Origin: an uncultured Polaribacter sp.
GTDB taxonomy: Bacteria > Bacteroidota > Bacteroidia > Flavobacteriales > Flavobacteriaceae
Length of the DNA: 64,000 nt
NCBI RefSeq assembly: GCF_947497125.1
Contig: NZ_CANMFI010000001.1
Span: 248,001 to 312,000, forward strand
Reading direction: 5' to 3'
This document shows, piece after piece, positions 44,163-53,979 of this stretch. Made by a program: the position numbers and the translations under genes. How positions within the stretch are numbered: the stretch's first letter is position 1; every line of letters starts with the position of its first letter. The notes under the pieces are model-generated. The model was not told where the DNA came from. It saw only the letters and a program-made list of their open reading frames with translations, and did not search any database.

Positions 44163-46802
44163 TTAATTTAAACTTGCCAAACTACTTTTAATAGTTTCAA
44201 TTTTAGCCAAAGTGTCTGCTTCTTTTTTACGCTCTAAAGCCAATACTTGCTCTGGCGCATTGTTTACAAAACGTTCGTTAGATAGCTTTTTTGTAATGCC
44301 AACTAAAAACCCTTCTGCCCTTTTAAGCTCGGTATTTAATTTTTCTATTTCTGCCTCAACATCAATATTATCTATAGAAATTGGCACAAAATACTCATTC
44401 GATTTTACTCTAAAAGAAGCACCTTCTACTTTTTCTGAAACATATTCTATAACATCTGTATTTGTAAGTTTTTGTATCACCTTATCAAACACTTGCGTAT
44501 TGTTATCGTTATTAATTACAAATAAAGAAACAGCATCTTTAAAAGAAATGTTTTTATCTTTTCTGATGGTTCTAATTCCTGAAATTACATCTGTAGTAAA
44601 TTCAAAGTTTGAAATAATGGTAGCATCAAAATCTTTTAAAACAGGATATTTTGCAATTACCAAGGCTTCTTCAGGAGTTCTTTCTGCAATAAATTGCCAA
44701 ATTTCTTCTGTTAAAAATGGCATAAATGGATGCAATACTTTTAAGTTATTTTCTAAAACTTCAATAACTGCATCAAATGTTGTTTTGTCTATTGGTTGTT
44801 GATATGCTGGTTTTACAATCTCTAACAGCCAAGAAGAAAAATCGTCATTAATCAATTTATAAATTGCCATTAATGCATCTGACAAACGGTATTTAGAAAA
44901 ATGATCTTCTATTTCTGCCAAGGTTTTTTGAAACTTCGCTTCGTACCATTCTAAACCAATTTTTGAGGTTTCTGGTTGTGATAGATTTGCATCTACTTCC
45001 CACCCTTTTATCAGTCGAAAAGCATTCCAAATTTTATTGGCAAAGCCTTTTCCTTGCTGACATAAATCTTCATCAAACATTAAATCGTTTCCAGCAGCAG
45101 AACTTAATAACAACCCAACACGTACGCCATCTGCTCCATAATCTGAAATTAATTTTAATGCATCTGGTGAATTCCCAAGAGATTTAGACATTTTACGTCT
45201 TTGTTTATCTCTAACCAAACCAGTTAAATACACATTATTAAAAGGCTTTTCATCTTTGTACTCGTATCCTGCAACAATCATTCTGGCAACCCAGAAAAAT
45301 AAAATATCTGGACCAGTAACTAAATCGTTGGTTGGGTAATAGTATTTAATTTCTTCATTTTCTGGATTTCTAATTCCATCAAAAACAGACATTGGCCATA
45401 ACCATGAAGAAAACCATGTATCTAAAGCATCTTCGTCCTGACGTAAATCTTCAATTTTAAAAGACTTCTCGACTGCGTTGGAAGAGACCGCTAATTTATA
45501 TGCTTCTTCTTTAGTTTCTGCAACTACAAAATCTTCTTTTCCATCACCATAAAAATAGGCCGGAATTTGTTGTCCCCACCAAAGTTGACGAGAGATGTTC
45601 CAATCACGCACATTTTCCATCCAATGACGATACGTATTTTCAAATTTCTTTGGATATAAATTGATATCAGTATCGTCTCCTAAAACCGCCTTAATCGCTG
45701 GTTTCGCCAATTCTTCCATCTTTAAAAACCACTGGTCAGACAATCTTGGTTCTATGACTGCTTTGGTTCTTTCTGATGTTCCAACTTTATTTGTATGAAC
45801 TTCTGTCTTAACTAAAATTCCCTTTTCTTCTAATTCTTTGGCAATCTCTTTTCGAACTACAAACCTATCTTTGCCTTGATAATGCAATCCGAAGGAATTT
45901 AAAGTAGCATCATCATTAAAGATATCTATTACCTCTAATTTGTGTTTATCGCCTAAATTTTTATCATTTTCATCGTGTGCAGGTGTTACTTTTAAGCATC
46001 CTGTACCAAATTCTAAATCTACATATTCATCTTCAATAATAGGAATAACTCTATTTGAAAGAGGTACAATTGCTTTTTTGCCTTTTAAATGGGTAAAACG
46101 CTCATCATTTGGGTTGATACAAATAGCTGTATCTCCAAAAATAGTTTCTGGTCTTGTAGTAGCAATCGTTAAAGTATCTGAAGAACCTTCTATTTTGTAT
46201 TCTAAATAATACAAGTTTCCTTGTCTTTCTTCATGAATTACTTCTTCATCAGACAGCGTTGTTTTAGCTTCCGGATCCCAATTTACCATTCTATAGCCTC
46301 TGTAAATAAGCCCTTTGTTGTATAAGTCTACAAAAACTTTAATTACAGATTCAGACATTTCTGGATCCATTGTAAAAGCAGTTCTTTCCCAATCGCAAGA
46401 AGCACCTAGTTTTTTTAATTGTTCTAAAATAATACCTCCATATTCATCTTTCCAATCAAAAGCATGTTGTAAAAATTCTTCACGAGTTAAATCGCTTTTA
46501 GAAATACCTTGTTCTTTTAATTTGGCTACAACTTTTGCTTCTGTAGCAATAGAAGCATGATCTGTACCAGGTACCCAACACGCATTTTTACCCTGTAAAC
46601 GGGCACGACGAATTAAGACATCTTGTATGGTATTGTTTAACATATGCCCCATATGCAAAACCCCTGTTACGTTTGGTGGCGGAATTACAATGGTGTAAGG
46701 CTCTCTTTCATCTGGTGTAGAATGAAAATAATTGTTTTTCATCCAGTAATCGTACCATTTATCTTCTACTTTACTTGCATCATATTTAGATGGAATTGTC
46801 AT
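44163..46802 (-). CDS. valS: Valyl-tRNA synthetase
   Basis: 879 residues, class I synthetase charging tRNA-Val. HIGH motif as HMGH at residues 50-53, KMSKS motif in [16 protein letters not shown], the CP1 editing domain with [22 protein letters not shown] in the catalytic core, and the C-terminal coiled-coil arm with alternating Glu/Lys. Start ATG 46802 gives the standard N-terminus ([16 protein letters not shown]). TATTTTTG -7 element lies 33 nt upstream. Divergent from the DUF1573 gene. Confidence 0.97.
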   Translation of the reverse strand: MTIPSKYDASKVEDKWYDYWMKNNYFHSTPDEREPYTIVIPPPNVTGVLHMGHMLNNTIQDVLIRRARLQGKNACWVPGTDHASIATEAKVVAKLKEQGISKSDLTREEFLQHAFDWKDEYGGIILEQLKKLGASCDWERTAFTMDPEMSESVIKVFVDLYNKGLIYRGYRMVNWDPEAKTTLSDEEVIHEERQGNLYYLEYKIEGSSDTLTIATTRPETIFGDTAICINPNDERFTHLKGKKAIVPLSNRVIPIIEDEYVDLEFGTGCLKVTPAHDENDKNLGDKHKLEVIDIFNDDATLNSFGLHYQGKDRFVVRKEIAKELEEKGILVKTEVHTNKVGTSERTKAVIEPRLSDQWFLKMEELAKPAIKAVLGDDTDINLYPKKFENTYRHWMENVRDWNISRQLWWGQQIPAYFYGDGKEDFVVAETKEEAYKLAVSSNAVEKSFKIEDLRQDEDALDTWFSSWLWPMSVFDGIRNPENEEIKYYYPTNDLVTGPDILFFWVARMIVAGYEYKDEKPFNNVYLTGLVRDKQRRKMSKSLGNSPDALKLISDYGADGVRVGLLLSSAAGNDLMFDEDLCQQGKGFANKIWNAFRLIKGWEVDANLSQPETSKIGLEWYEAKFQKTLAEIEDHFSKYRLSDALMAIYKLINDDFSSWLLEIVKPAYQQPIDKTTFDAVIEVLENNLKVLHPFMPFLTEEIWQFIAERTPEEALVIAKYPVLKDFDATIISNFEFTTDVISGIRTIRKDKNISFKDAVSLFVINNDNNTQVFDKVIQKLTNTDVIEYVSEKVEGASFRVKSNEYFVPISIDNIDVEAEIEKLNTELKRAEGFLVGITKKLSNERFVNNAPEQVLALERKKEADTLAKIETIKSSLASLN

Positions 46803-46834
46803 GTTTTGGTATTCTTTTTTTGATAATTAATGCG

Positions 46835-46842
46835 CAAAAATA
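46835..46842 (-). promoter_or_regulatory. -7 element TATTTTTG for valS
   Basis: Perfect TAnnTTTG on the minus strand, 32 nt before the ATG; the -33 position reads TCT. Confidence 0.45.
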
Positions 46843-46850
46843 CAATTATC

Positions 46851-46858
46851 TAAATTTG
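46851..46858 (+). promoter_or_regulatory. -7 element TAAATTTG for the DUF1573 gene
   Basis: Perfect TAnnTTTG on the plus strand, only 8 bp from the divergent valS -7 element; no TTG at the -33 distance. The two start sites would overlap back to back. Confidence 0.45.
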
Positions 46859-46927
46859 TAGAGAAAATTAGTGCTTAGTTTTTTAAAACAAATTATTAGC
46901 ACTAATTTTGTTGTAAAATATCATGTT

Positions 46928-47332
46928 ATGAGATTATTATTTTGTTTTGTAGTGGCTTTTTTTGTTTCCTTATCGATGTTTTCTCAAGAGTTTAAATTCG
47001 AAAACGAAACAATCGATTATGGCAGCATAGAAAAAGGTAGTAATGGAGACCGTATTTTTACTTTTAAAAATATTGGTACAGAACCAATTATTATTACCAA
47101 CATTGTATCGTCTTGCGGATGTACCATTCCTAAAAAACCAGAAAAGCCAATTATGCCAGGTGAAAAAGGAGAAATTAAAGTTTCTTACGACACGCAACGA
47201 CTTGGTTCTTTTTCTAAAGTGATAACTATTTTTTCGAATGCAAAAAACACTAGAAAAGCAATTAAAATTAAAGGATTCATAAAAAAAGGGATTTCTTTAA
47301 CAAAACAAAAAAGCATCTTATCTAACTATTAA
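46928..47332 (+). CDS. Exported DUF1573 protein
   Basis: 134 residues from ATG 46928: signal peptide ending SLSMFSQ, then a single Ig-like DUF1573 domain with the signature SSCGCT and the proline-rich loop KPEKPIMPGEKGEI. In Bacteroidota this family is exported, and it resembles ASPM-SPD-2-Hydin domains; its function is not established. The frame extends upstream to GTG 46871, but the segment before residue 1 is not signal-like. It stands 118 nt before the aminotransferase gene. Confidence 0.85.
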   Translation: MRLLFCFVVAFFVSLSMFSQEFKFENETIDYGSIEKGSNGDRIFTFKNIGTEPIIITNIVSSCGCTIPKKPEKPIMPGEKGEIKVSYDTQRLGSFSKVITIFSNAKNTRKAIKIKGFIKKGISLTKQKSILSNY

Positions 47333-47450
47333 TTTTAGTTGAATTAAGCTTGTATCAAACAGAAAATAAAGAGATATTGTCTCTTAAAAAAAGATTTAGT
47401 AACCCTACATTTCGGGATTTTTTTTCCGTAATAAAATTAAAAATAAACGA

Positions 47451-48641
47451 ATGCCTTCTATTTCACAAAAAGGAATATCAATGCCAGAATCGCCAATTAG
47501 AAAATTGGTACCTTATGCAGAAGATGCAAAAAAAAGAGGAACTAAAGTATATCATTTAAACATTGGTCAGCCAGATATTAAAACGCCTCAGGTTGCTTTA
47601 GATGCTGTAAAAAATAATGATGTAACAACACTTTCTTATGCTCGTTCTGAAGGATCTGAAGAATACAGAATAAAACTGGCTAATTACTACAAAGCACATC
47701 AAATAAACGTTACTGCGAATAATATTGTGGTTACAACTGGTGGTTCTGAAGCGTTACTTTTTACGATTGGTAGCATTACAGATCCTGGTGATGAAATTAT
47801 AATTCCAGAACCTTTTTATGCCAATTACAATGGTTTTTCTAGAGCATCTGGTGTTACAGTTGTTCCTGTAATTTCTAAAATTGAAGATAATTTTGCGCTC
47901 CCAAAAATTGAAGATTTCGAGAAGTTAATTACTAAGAATACCAAGGCTATTTTAATATGTAATCCTGGTAATCCGACGGGATATTTATATTCTGAAGAAG
48001 AAATTAAGAAATTAAAAGCAATTGTTTTAAAGCATGATTTATTTTTAATTGCTGATGAAGTTTACAGAGAGTTTACCTATGATGGTGAACAGCATACATC
48101 TGTTTTATCTGTATCTGGTTTAGAACAACACGCTATCATTATCGATTCTGTTTCTAAGCGATATAGTATGTGTGGTGCTAGAATTGGATGTATTGTATCT
48201 AAAAACAACGATTTTATAACTACAGCTATCAAATTTGCACAGGCAAGATTGAGTCCGCCAACCTACGCTTTAATGGCAAGTGAAGCTGCTTTAGACACTC
48301 CGCAAAAATATTTTGATGATGTAAAAGAAGAATACGTTGCAAGAAGAAATACGCTTGTTACAGCTTTAAAACAAATACCTGGCGTAAAAGTAGCCAATCC
48401 TAAAGGGGCATTTTACTGTGTTGCAGAATTGCCTGTAAAAGACACAGATCATTTTGCACAATGGTTGTTAGAATCGTTTAGTTATCGAAATGAAACGGTT
48501 ATGGTGGCACCAGCAAGCGGATTTTATTCTACGGAAGGAGAAGGAAAAAACCAAATAAGAATGGCATATGTTTTAAATAAGCAAGATTTAATTAAGTCTG
48601 CAGAAATTTTAAAACAAGCTCTAAATAGCTATCAAGACTAA
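47451..48641 (+). CDS. PLP-dependent aminotransferase, class I (aspartate/aromatic type)
   Basis: 396 residues, fold type I. Visible: GQPDIKTP near the N-terminus, TTGGSEAL at the cofactor phosphate site, NPGNPTGYLY, ADEVYREFTYD (Asp and Tyr contacting PLP) and the Schiff-base lysine in SVSKRYSMCGARIG with the substrate-carboxylate Arg later. Substrate specificity is undecided; aspartate, alanine or aromatic acids are possible. murB begins on the very next base, so the two are translated from one transcript. The start MPSISQKGISMP is conserved among relatives I recall. Confidence 0.92.
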   Translation: MPSISQKGISMPESPIRKLVPYAEDAKKRGTKVYHLNIGQPDIKTPQVALDAVKNNDVTTLSYARSEGSEEYRIKLANYYKAHQINVTANNIVVTTGGSEALLFTIGSITDPGDEIIIPEPFYANYNGFSRASGVTVVPVISKIEDNFALPKIEDFEKLITKNTKAILICNPGNPTGYLYSEEEIKKLKAIVLKHDLFLIADEVYREFTYDGEQHTSVLSVSGLEQHAIIIDSVSKRYSMCGARIGCIVSKNNDFITTAIKFAQARLSPPTYALMASEAALDTPQKYFDDVKEEYVARRNTLVTALKQIPGVKVANPKGAFYCVAELPVKDTDHFAQWLLESFSYRNETVMVAPASGFYSTEGEGKNQIRMAYVLNKQDLIKSAEILKQALNSYQD

Positions 48642-49682
48642 TTGAAGATACTAGAAAATATATCCTTAAAAAAATACAATACATTTGGTATTGATGTTAC
48701 TGCAAAACGGTTTATTTCTATAAAGTCTGTATACGAGTTACAGCAGTTATTAAAAATAGAAAAAGAACTGTTTTTAATTTCTGGTGGAAGCAATATGTTA
48801 TTGACGAAAGATATTAATAAACTAGTTGTACATATTGATATTAAAGGAATTTCTATTGACAATGAAGATGATTCTTTTGTTAATTTAACAGTAAACGCTG
48901 GCGAAAATTGGCACGAATTTGTGCTGTGGTGTGTTGATAGTAATTATGGAGGTTTAGAAAATTTATCTCTAATACCGGGTAATGTTGGTACCTGCCCTAT
49001 TCAGAACATTGGTGCTTATGGTGTAGAAGTAAAAGATACAATTACCAAAGTAGAAGCGTTAGAAGTTGCCAGTGGTAAATTAGTAACTTTTTCTAATGAA
49101 GATTGTAAATTTGGGTATCGAAATTCCATTTTTAAAAATGAAGTTAAGGGCAATTATATTGTTACTTCCGTTAGTTTTAAACTGACTAAAAAACAACACC
49201 ATTTAAATTCTTCTTATGGTGCAATTGAAGTAGCACTTGCAGAAAATAATATAACACAACCCTCTTTAAAAGATATTTCTAATGCAGTTATTGCCATTAG
49301 AAAATCGAAATTACCAGACCCAAAAGAAATTGGTAATAGTGGTAGTTTCTTTAAAAATCCTGTGATTTTAGAAACCCACTTTTTAAAGCTTCAGAAAAAG
49401 TATCCAAAAATACCTTTCTATCCTGTAGTTGCAAGCGCTAAAGTGAAAGCTCTTGATAAAGAAGCACAAGTAAAAGTTCCGGCTGGTTGGTTGATAGAAA
49501 AACTAGGTTTTAAAGGCAAACGTTACGGTAGTTATGGTGTGCATGAAAAACAGGCATTGGTTTTGGTTAATTATAGCAATGCAAGCGGAATAGAAATATA
49601 TGAATTAGCTAAAAAAATTCAGAGAGAAGTTCATACTACTTTTAAAATTGCTTTAGAAATTGAGGTGAATGTAATTCAGTAA
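48642..49682 (+). CDS. murB: UDP-N-acetylenolpyruvoylglucosamine reductase
   Basis: Reduces UDP-GlcNAc-enolpyruvate to UDP-MurNAc with NADPH and FAD, second committed step of peptidoglycan synthesis. 346 residues, type I. Motifs: SLKKYNTFGIDV at the N-terminus, SGGSNMLLT, SLIPGNVGTCPIQNIGAYGVE (FAD binding), GYRNSIFK, and the catalytic serine in GSFFKNP. The start is TTG at 48642, directly after the TAA of the aminotransferase gene: conserved sequence begins within seven residues and no ATG is near, so TTG is required. Translational coupling is likely. Confidence 0.95.
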   Translation: MKILENISLKKYNTFGIDVTAKRFISIKSVYELQQLLKIEKELFLISGGSNMLLTKDINKLVVHIDIKGISIDNEDDSFVNLTVNAGENWHEFVLWCVDSNYGGLENLSLIPGNVGTCPIQNIGAYGVEVKDTITKVEALEVASGKLVTFSNEDCKFGYRNSIFKNEVKGNYIVTSVSFKLTKKQHHLNSSYGAIEVALAENNITQPSLKDISNAVIAIRKSKLPDPKEIGNSGSFFKNPVILETHFLKLQKKYPKIPFYPVVASAKVKALDKEAQVKVPAGWLIEKLGFKGKRYGSYGVHEKQALVLVNYSNASGIEIYELAKKIQREVHTTFKIALEIEVNVIQ

Positions 49683-49810
49683 TTTTTATTCTAAAACTTC
49701 TTTAGTAATTCTGAATAATATCCATAGAAAACAATTAAATTTGCCCGTATTTTAAAATTAGGATTTAATACTGTTCTTAAACAGATTACTCATAATCTAC
49801 ACTAGAAAAA

Positions 49811-49894
49811 GCGCACGTGGCGAAATTGGTAGACGCGCAGCCTTGAGGGGGCTGTGAACGTAAGTTCGTGGAAGTTCGAATCTTCTCGTGCGCA
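49811..49894 (+). tRNA. tRNA-Leu (anticodon GAG)
   Basis: 84 nt, class II tRNA with a long variable arm. Acceptor GCGCACG / CGTGCGC (49811-49817, 49887-49893) and discriminator A; anticodon stem CAGCC / GGCTG with loop TTGAGGG, anticodon GAG at 49845-49847; variable arm GAAC / GTTC; T arm GGAAG-TTCGAAT-CTTCT. CCA is not encoded. It reads CUC/CUU leucine codons. No integrase or repeated 3' end follows, so it is not visibly an attachment site. Confidence 0.97.
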
Positions 49895-49965
49895 CTTAAA
49901 TAAAAATTAAAGAGGCTTTCACAAAAAATTAACCTTTCTAAATTCTTTTATTACTAATATTGCAT

Positions 49966-50769
49966 ATGCAAAAACTTCTATTATTTACCTGTTTAATAGC
50001 TTCTTTAAGCTTGTTCTCTCAAAATGATACTCTTCGTGTTAACCATTTAAAAGGACAGATTATTCATGCTGAAAGTAAGAAAGCACTTAGTGCTGCTCAT
50101 ATCTTAAACTTAAATACTGTTCAAGGATCGATAACAAATGAAAATGGTTTTTTTGAAATACCAACCAAAGCAAATGACACCATTTTAGTTTCTTATTTAG
50201 GGTATGCTTCTATAAAGTTAAAAATAACAAACGACCTTTTAAAAGGAAATGAACTTTTAATTGCTTTGTATGAAAAACCCGAGGAAATTAAAGAAGTGGT
50301 TATCAAGTCTACCAATTTAATTGGTGTTTTAGAAATAGACATAAAACAAGTGCCTAAAGATAGATTTACTAGGATTAAAATTAATGGTTTGCCTCAAACT
50401 TATGAAGTTGGTAAGCCAAAAGCAAAAGACTTCTCATCTCCTATTGCAGCATTGTTTAACCCAGTAGACTTCTTATATGCTCATTTTGGTAAAAAACCAA
50501 AACAGTTAAAAAAGCTTCAAAAATTAAAAAAAGAAGACAATTTACGTAAAATGTTGTCTGGTAAATTTGATAGAGAAGTAATGATGGAATATTTACAAAT
50601 GGATAGACAAGAATTAACAGCGTTATTGTCTGATTGTAATTACTCTGAATATTTTGTAAAAAAAGCATCAGATTTACAAATGATTGAGGCCGTTTTAGAC
50701 TGTTATGAAAACTATAAAGCATTAAAAAACGGAAAGATTGAAAGAGATAAAATTCCTACTAAAGACTAG
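49966..50769 (+). CDS. Exported protein with CarboxypepD_reg-like (CNA-B-type) domain
   Basis: 267 residues from ATG 49966. Signal peptide ending SLSLFSQ, then a carboxypeptidase-regulatory-like beta-sandwich (LKGQIIHAESKKALSAAHI ... GSITNENGFFEI ... LVSYLGYASIKL), as found in front of TonB receptors but here followed by about 150 charged, helical residues with no barrel. Outer-membrane or periplasmic; function unknown. The TTG at 49960 is inside a TAATATTG -7-like element (49955-49962), so ATG 49966 is used. Terminator follows. Confidence 0.8.
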   Translation: MQKLLLFTCLIASLSLFSQNDTLRVNHLKGQIIHAESKKALSAAHILNLNTVQGSITNENGFFEIPTKANDTILVSYLGYASIKLKITNDLLKGNELLIALYEKPEEIKEVVIKSTNLIGVLEIDIKQVPKDRFTRIKINGLPQTYEVGKPKAKDFSSPIAALFNPVDFLYAHFGKKPKQLKKLQKLKKEDNLRKMLSGKFDREVMMEYLQMDRQELTALLSDCNYSEYFVKKASDLQMIEAVLDCYENYKALKNGKIERDKIPTKD

Positions 50770-50793
50770 TAATTAATTTTTATTTTAAGCATA

Positions 50794-50821
50794 AAAAAAA
50801 CCAGCATTAGCTGGTTTTTTT
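50794..50821. terminator. Bidirectional terminator between the CarboxypepD_reg-like and prohibitin genes
   Basis: 12-bp stem AAAAAAACCAGC / GCTGGTTTTTTT (50794-50805, 50810-50821), loop ATTA. Confidence 0.88.
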
Positions 50822-50840
50822 GTTGTACTAAATTTGTATT

Positions 50841-51671
50841 TTATTGATTGCCTAATATGATTGGCAATCCATCTTTGCCAGAACCAATAACAATTACTTT
50901 ACTGTTAGGAGACTTCGATAGCTCTAAAGTAGCATCGATACCTTTTTCTTGTAAAATTTTCTCTGTTAAAGAGGCACTTAAAATTTTATTTGCAATAGCC
51001 TTTCCTTCTGCATCAATTTTTTGTCTTTCGGCCTCTTTTTTAGCTTTAGATAATCTAAATTCATATTCTAAAGATTCTTGCTCTTGCTTTAATTTTGTTT
51101 CAATAGCAATTCTAATAGTACTAGGTAACTTTACATCTTCAACTAATACTCTAGTAACTAAAAGGTATTGGTCTTTTAAAACGTTTTGTACTTCTTCTAA
51201 AATTTCTTGCTCTATCACATCTCTTTTACTCGAATACAATTGCTCTGGAGTATAACGTCCTACAACGCTTCTAGCAGCAGCATTAATTGCAGGGTCTAGT
51301 AATTCTCTTTCATAGTCTTGCCCTTTTGTCTTAATTAGTTTACCAAGGTTAGAAAATTCTGGTTCATACCAAATAGTACCGTTAACCTTTACTTCTAAAC
51401 CATTTACAGATAGAACATTCATCTCATCTGAAATAGATTGCTGACGTACTTTTCTTACAATCATTTTGTTCCAAGGAAACATAAAGTGAAATCCTTCTCC
51501 GTAAGTTGTGTCGGTATCAATACCATCACCTAAAGTTCTAAAAATTACACCACCCTCACCTGGGCCAATTGTTACGGTAGATTTTGAAAAAGCGATAATT
51601 GCAATTACCACTAGTATGATAAAAAAAGCACCCCCTTTTGGAAACTTGATATCCATTTGATTATTTGACAT
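50841..51671 (-). CDS. Prohibitin/SPFH domain membrane protein
   Basis: 276 residues from MSNNQMDIK. One N-terminal membrane helix (about residues 14-32), then the SPFH/Band 7 domain (VTIGPGEGGVIFRTLG ... SVNGLEVKVNGTIWYEP ... RVLVEDVKLPSTIRIAIETKL) and a coiled coil (KQEQESLEYEFRLSKAKKEAERQ). Prohibitins form large rings that organise membrane domains and protease complexes. An upstream in-frame TTG (51692) lies within 2 nt of the -7 element and is rejected. No FtsH or NfeD partner is adjacent. Confidence 0.92.
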   Translation of the reverse strand: MSNNQMDIKFPKGGAFFIILVVIAIIAFSKSTVTIGPGEGGVIFRTLGDGIDTDTTYGEGFHFMFPWNKMIVRKVRQQSISDEMNVLSVNGLEVKVNGTIWYEPEFSNLGKLIKTKGQDYERELLDPAINAAARSVVGRYTPEQLYSSKRDVIEQEILEEVQNVLKDQYLLVTRVLVEDVKLPSTIRIAIETKLKQEQESLEYEFRLSKAKKEAERQKIDAEGKAIANKILSASLTEKILQEKGIDATLELSKSPNSKVIVIGSGKDGLPIILGNQ

Positions 51672-51693
51672 TTTTATTTTTTTTAAATTCAAT

Positions 51694-51724
51694 CAAATTT
51701 ACAACTTAACTTTGTGAAACACAA
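51694..51724 (-). promoter_or_regulatory. Promoter of the prohibitin gene
   Basis: On the minus strand: TTG (51724-51722), 20 nt, TAAATTTG (51701-51694); one base longer than the usual spacer. Confidence 0.6.
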
Positions 51725-51787
51725 TCTATCGTTGCACAAAATTTTTAAATTGTTCTTTGTTTTATTCTGATATACATATCGTTTTAA

Positions 51788-51826
51788 CCAAAAAAAAACC
51801 AGATAAATACAAGATTTATCTGGTTT
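51788..51826 (-). terminator. Terminator of the aquaporin gene
   Basis: 13-bp stem AAACCAGATAAAT / ATTTATCTGGTTT (51796-51808, 51814-51826), loop ACAAG; read leftwards it ends in a T run. Confidence 0.88.
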
Positions 51827-51845
51827 AAAAATAAGTTATTAAAAC

Positions 51846-52532
51846 TTAATCTTTATCAAACAATGCTTTATGTAGCAAACCTGCAACTACTGCACCTGCT
51901 AATGGCGCTACCCAAAATAACCAAGACTGAGACAAATAGGCTCCTTCCGCAAAAATTGCCTGACTTAATGATCGAGCTGGGTTAACAGATGTATTTGTTA
52001 TTGGTATGCTAATTAAATGTATTAGTGTTAGTGCCAAACCTATTGCAATTGGTGCAAATCCTTTTGGTGCATTCTTATTAGTACTTCCTAAAATAATTAA
52101 TAAGAAAAATAGGGTTAATAAAAACTCTACAATAAAGGCAGATTGCATTGAATAATTATCTGGTGATAATTCGCCAAAACCATTTGCAGCAAAACCACCA
52201 ACAGATTCAAAATCGGCTTTGCCAGAAACAATTAAATATAATGCAGATGCTGCTAAAATAGCACCAATTAATTGAGCAATAATATATGGTATTAATTCTT
52301 TTATAGAAAATTTACCAGCAGCAAAAAGCCCCACAGAAACAGCAGGATTAAAATGACCTCCAGAAATGTGTCCTACAGCATAAGCCATTGTTAAAACTGT
52401 TAAACCGAAAGCCAAAGAAACACCAACAAAACCGATGCCTAAATCTGGGTATCCAGCAGCAAAAATTGCACTACCACAACCGCCAAAAACTAACCAAAAA
52501 GTTCCGAAAAACTCTGCTATGTATTTTTTCAT
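51846..52532 (-). CDS. aqpZ: Aquaporin Z-like MIP channel
   Basis: 228 residues, six membrane helices in two inverted halves. NPA boxes at [11 protein letters not shown] and [12 protein letters not shown]. The pore-selectivity residues after the second NPA (Arg in NPAR) fit a water channel rather than a glycerol facilitator, and the length is that of AqpZ. It mediates rapid water flow across the inner membrane during osmotic shifts. Own terminator downstream; monocistronic. Confidence 0.92.
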   Translation of the reverse strand: MKKYIAEFFGTFWLVFGGCGSAIFAAGYPDLGIGFVGVSLAFGLTVLTMAYAVGHISGGHFNPAVSVGLFAAGKFSIKELIPYIIAQLIGAILAASALYLIVSGKADFESVGGFAANGFGELSPDNYSMQSAFIVEFLLTLFFLLIILGSTNKNAPKGFAPIAIGLALTLIHLISIPITNTSVNPARSLSQAIFAEGAYLSQSWLFWVAPLAGAVVAGLLHKALFDKD

Positions 52533-52636
52533 AATATTTTTTATTTTAAGGTATTCACAATGTTAAGACACCAAAAAAAGAAGGAAGTCACATTGCAAAT
52601 TATAAAAGAACATTTTTAAAAGAACATAAGAATTTG

Positions 52637-52644
52637 TATCTTTG
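52637..52644 (+). promoter_or_regulatory. -7 element TATCTTTG for the small membrane protein gene
   Basis: Perfect TAnnTTTG, 17 nt before the ATG at 52662; TTT at the -33 position. Probably drives the run through the glycosyltransferase and sigma factor genes. Confidence 0.5.
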
Positions 52645-52661
52645 TTTAAGATTTTTATACA

Positions 52662-52865
52662 ATGAAATTATTATTTATTACTATTGGTTTATTAGCGTTT
52701 GGTGTTGCAGGTATTGCAATTAAAATTTGGGCAAAAAAAGACGGCAAATTTGCAGGTACCTGTGCAAGTCAAAATCCGATGCTAAACAAAACTGGCGAAT
52801 CTTGTGGTTTTTGTGGTAAATTACCAGAAGAATTTAATACATGTGCAGAGCCACAACATAACTAA
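52662..52865 (+). CDS. Small membrane/secreted protein with four cysteines
   Basis: 67 residues. One hydrophobic N-terminal helix (about 2-23), then a short exported or periplasmic tail with four cysteines (GTC, ESCGFC, NTC) that could bind a metal or form disulfides. I recall equivalent small proteins annotated as membrane or secreted protein in Flavobacteriaceae, without function. It lies 16 nt before the glycosyltransferase gene and is preceded by its own -7 element. Confidence 0.8.
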   Translation: MKLLFITIGLLAFGVAGIAIKIWAKKDGKFAGTCASQNPMLNKTGESCGFCGKLPEEFNTCAEPQHN

Positions 52866-52881
52866 AACATATTTTTATTAA

Positions 52882-53979
52882 ATGATTTTAACTGTGCTTT
52901 TCTACTTTTTCGTAGCATTTACAGTCATACAAATTATTTATTATTTGTTCTTTTCTTCAATCTTATTTCATAAAGATGTAATCGAAAAAGGCGTTTCTTT
53001 ACCTGTTTCAGTTATTATTTGTGCTAAAAATGAAGCCAAAAACCTCAGTTCTTTTCTACCTTATATATTAGAACAATCTTATTCAAATTTTGAAGTTATT
53101 TTAATTAATGATGCCTCTTCTGATGCAACCCTTGAGGTGATGCAGTCTTTTAAAAAAGAGAATGAACGAATTACGATAATTGATGTAAAAAATAATGAAA
53201 GTTTTTGGGGAAATAAAAAATATGCATTAACACTAGGTATTAAAGCTGCAAAAAACAATCATTTACTATTTACAGATGCCGATTGTAAACCTCTTTCTAA
53301 AAATTGGATTACTACTATGGTACAAAAATTTAAAACAGAAAAAACAATTGTTTTAGGCTATGGTAAATACAAAGCAGAAAAAAGTATTATAAATCTACTG
53401 GTTAGGTATGAGACCTTATTAACTGCCATGCAATATTTTAGTTATGCTAAAATTCAATTTCCTTACATGGGTGTTGGTAGAAATTTAGCCTATACAAAAG
53501 ATACGTTTTTTAATGTAAATGGTTTTATAAGTCATATTCAGCTAAAATCTGGTGATGATGATTTATTTATACAAGATGCTGCAAATAAAGAGAATACAAC
53601 AATTTCTATGTCTAAAAGTAGTTTTACAGAGTCTTTAGCACCGACAACTTTTAAGCAATGGTTTCTTCAAAAAAGAAGACATGTATCTACTGCAAAACAC
53701 TATAAGTTTAAGCACCAATTTTTTTTAGCACTATTTTATATTTCTAAATTATTATTTTATTTAATGGGTAGTGTGTTATTATTTTTTAATCCGTTAAAAA
53801 TTTTAGTATTCATATTAACTTATTACCTAGTTCAGATATTGGTTACTTATTTTTCTGCTAAAAAGTTAGAAGAACCAAAGGTGGCATTATTTGCTCCTTT
53901 TCTAGAAATAGGACTCTTATTATTTCAGTTATCAATATTTATTACTAATTTGACCTCAAAACCAACTCATTGGAAATAA
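52882..53979 (+). CDS. Family 2 glycosyltransferase, membrane-bound
   Basis: 365 residues. An N-terminal membrane helix (about 3-25), then a GT-A domain: VIICAKNEAKNL, INDASSDAT, the metal-binding TDADC, SGDDDLF as the acceptor-site Asp motif, and QKRRHVSTAKHY in the position of the QxxRW motif. Two or three C-terminal membrane helices follow. Processive or lipid-linked sugar transfer at the inner membrane is likely; product unknown. Its last 10 nt overlap the sigma factor gene. Confidence 0.9.
   Translation: MILTVLFYFFVAFTVIQIIYYLFFSSILFHKDVIEKGVSLPVSVIICAKNEAKNLSSFLPYILEQSYSNFEVILINDASSDATLEVMQSFKKENERITIIDVKNNESFWGNKKYALTLGIKAAKNNHLLFTDADCKPLSKNWITTMVQKFKTEKTIVLGYGKYKAEKSIINLLVRYETLLTAMQYFSYAKIQFPYMGVGRNLAYTKDTFFNVNGFISHIQLKSGDDDLFIQDAANKENTTISMSKSSFTESLAPTTFKQWFLQKRRHVSTAKHYKFKHQFFLALFYISKLLFYLMGSVLLFFNPLKILVFILTYYLVQILVTYFSAKKLEEPKVALFAPFLEIGLLLFQLSIFITNLTSKPTHWK

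Noticed and set aside
47350..47559. A small gene before the aminotransferase
   Set aside because: The frame overlaps the aminotransferase start in another phase and has no motif or start signal.
49811..49894. tRNA-Leu gene as a possible integration site for a mobile element
   Set aside because: No integrase, no repeated tRNA 3' end and no change of gene character downstream.
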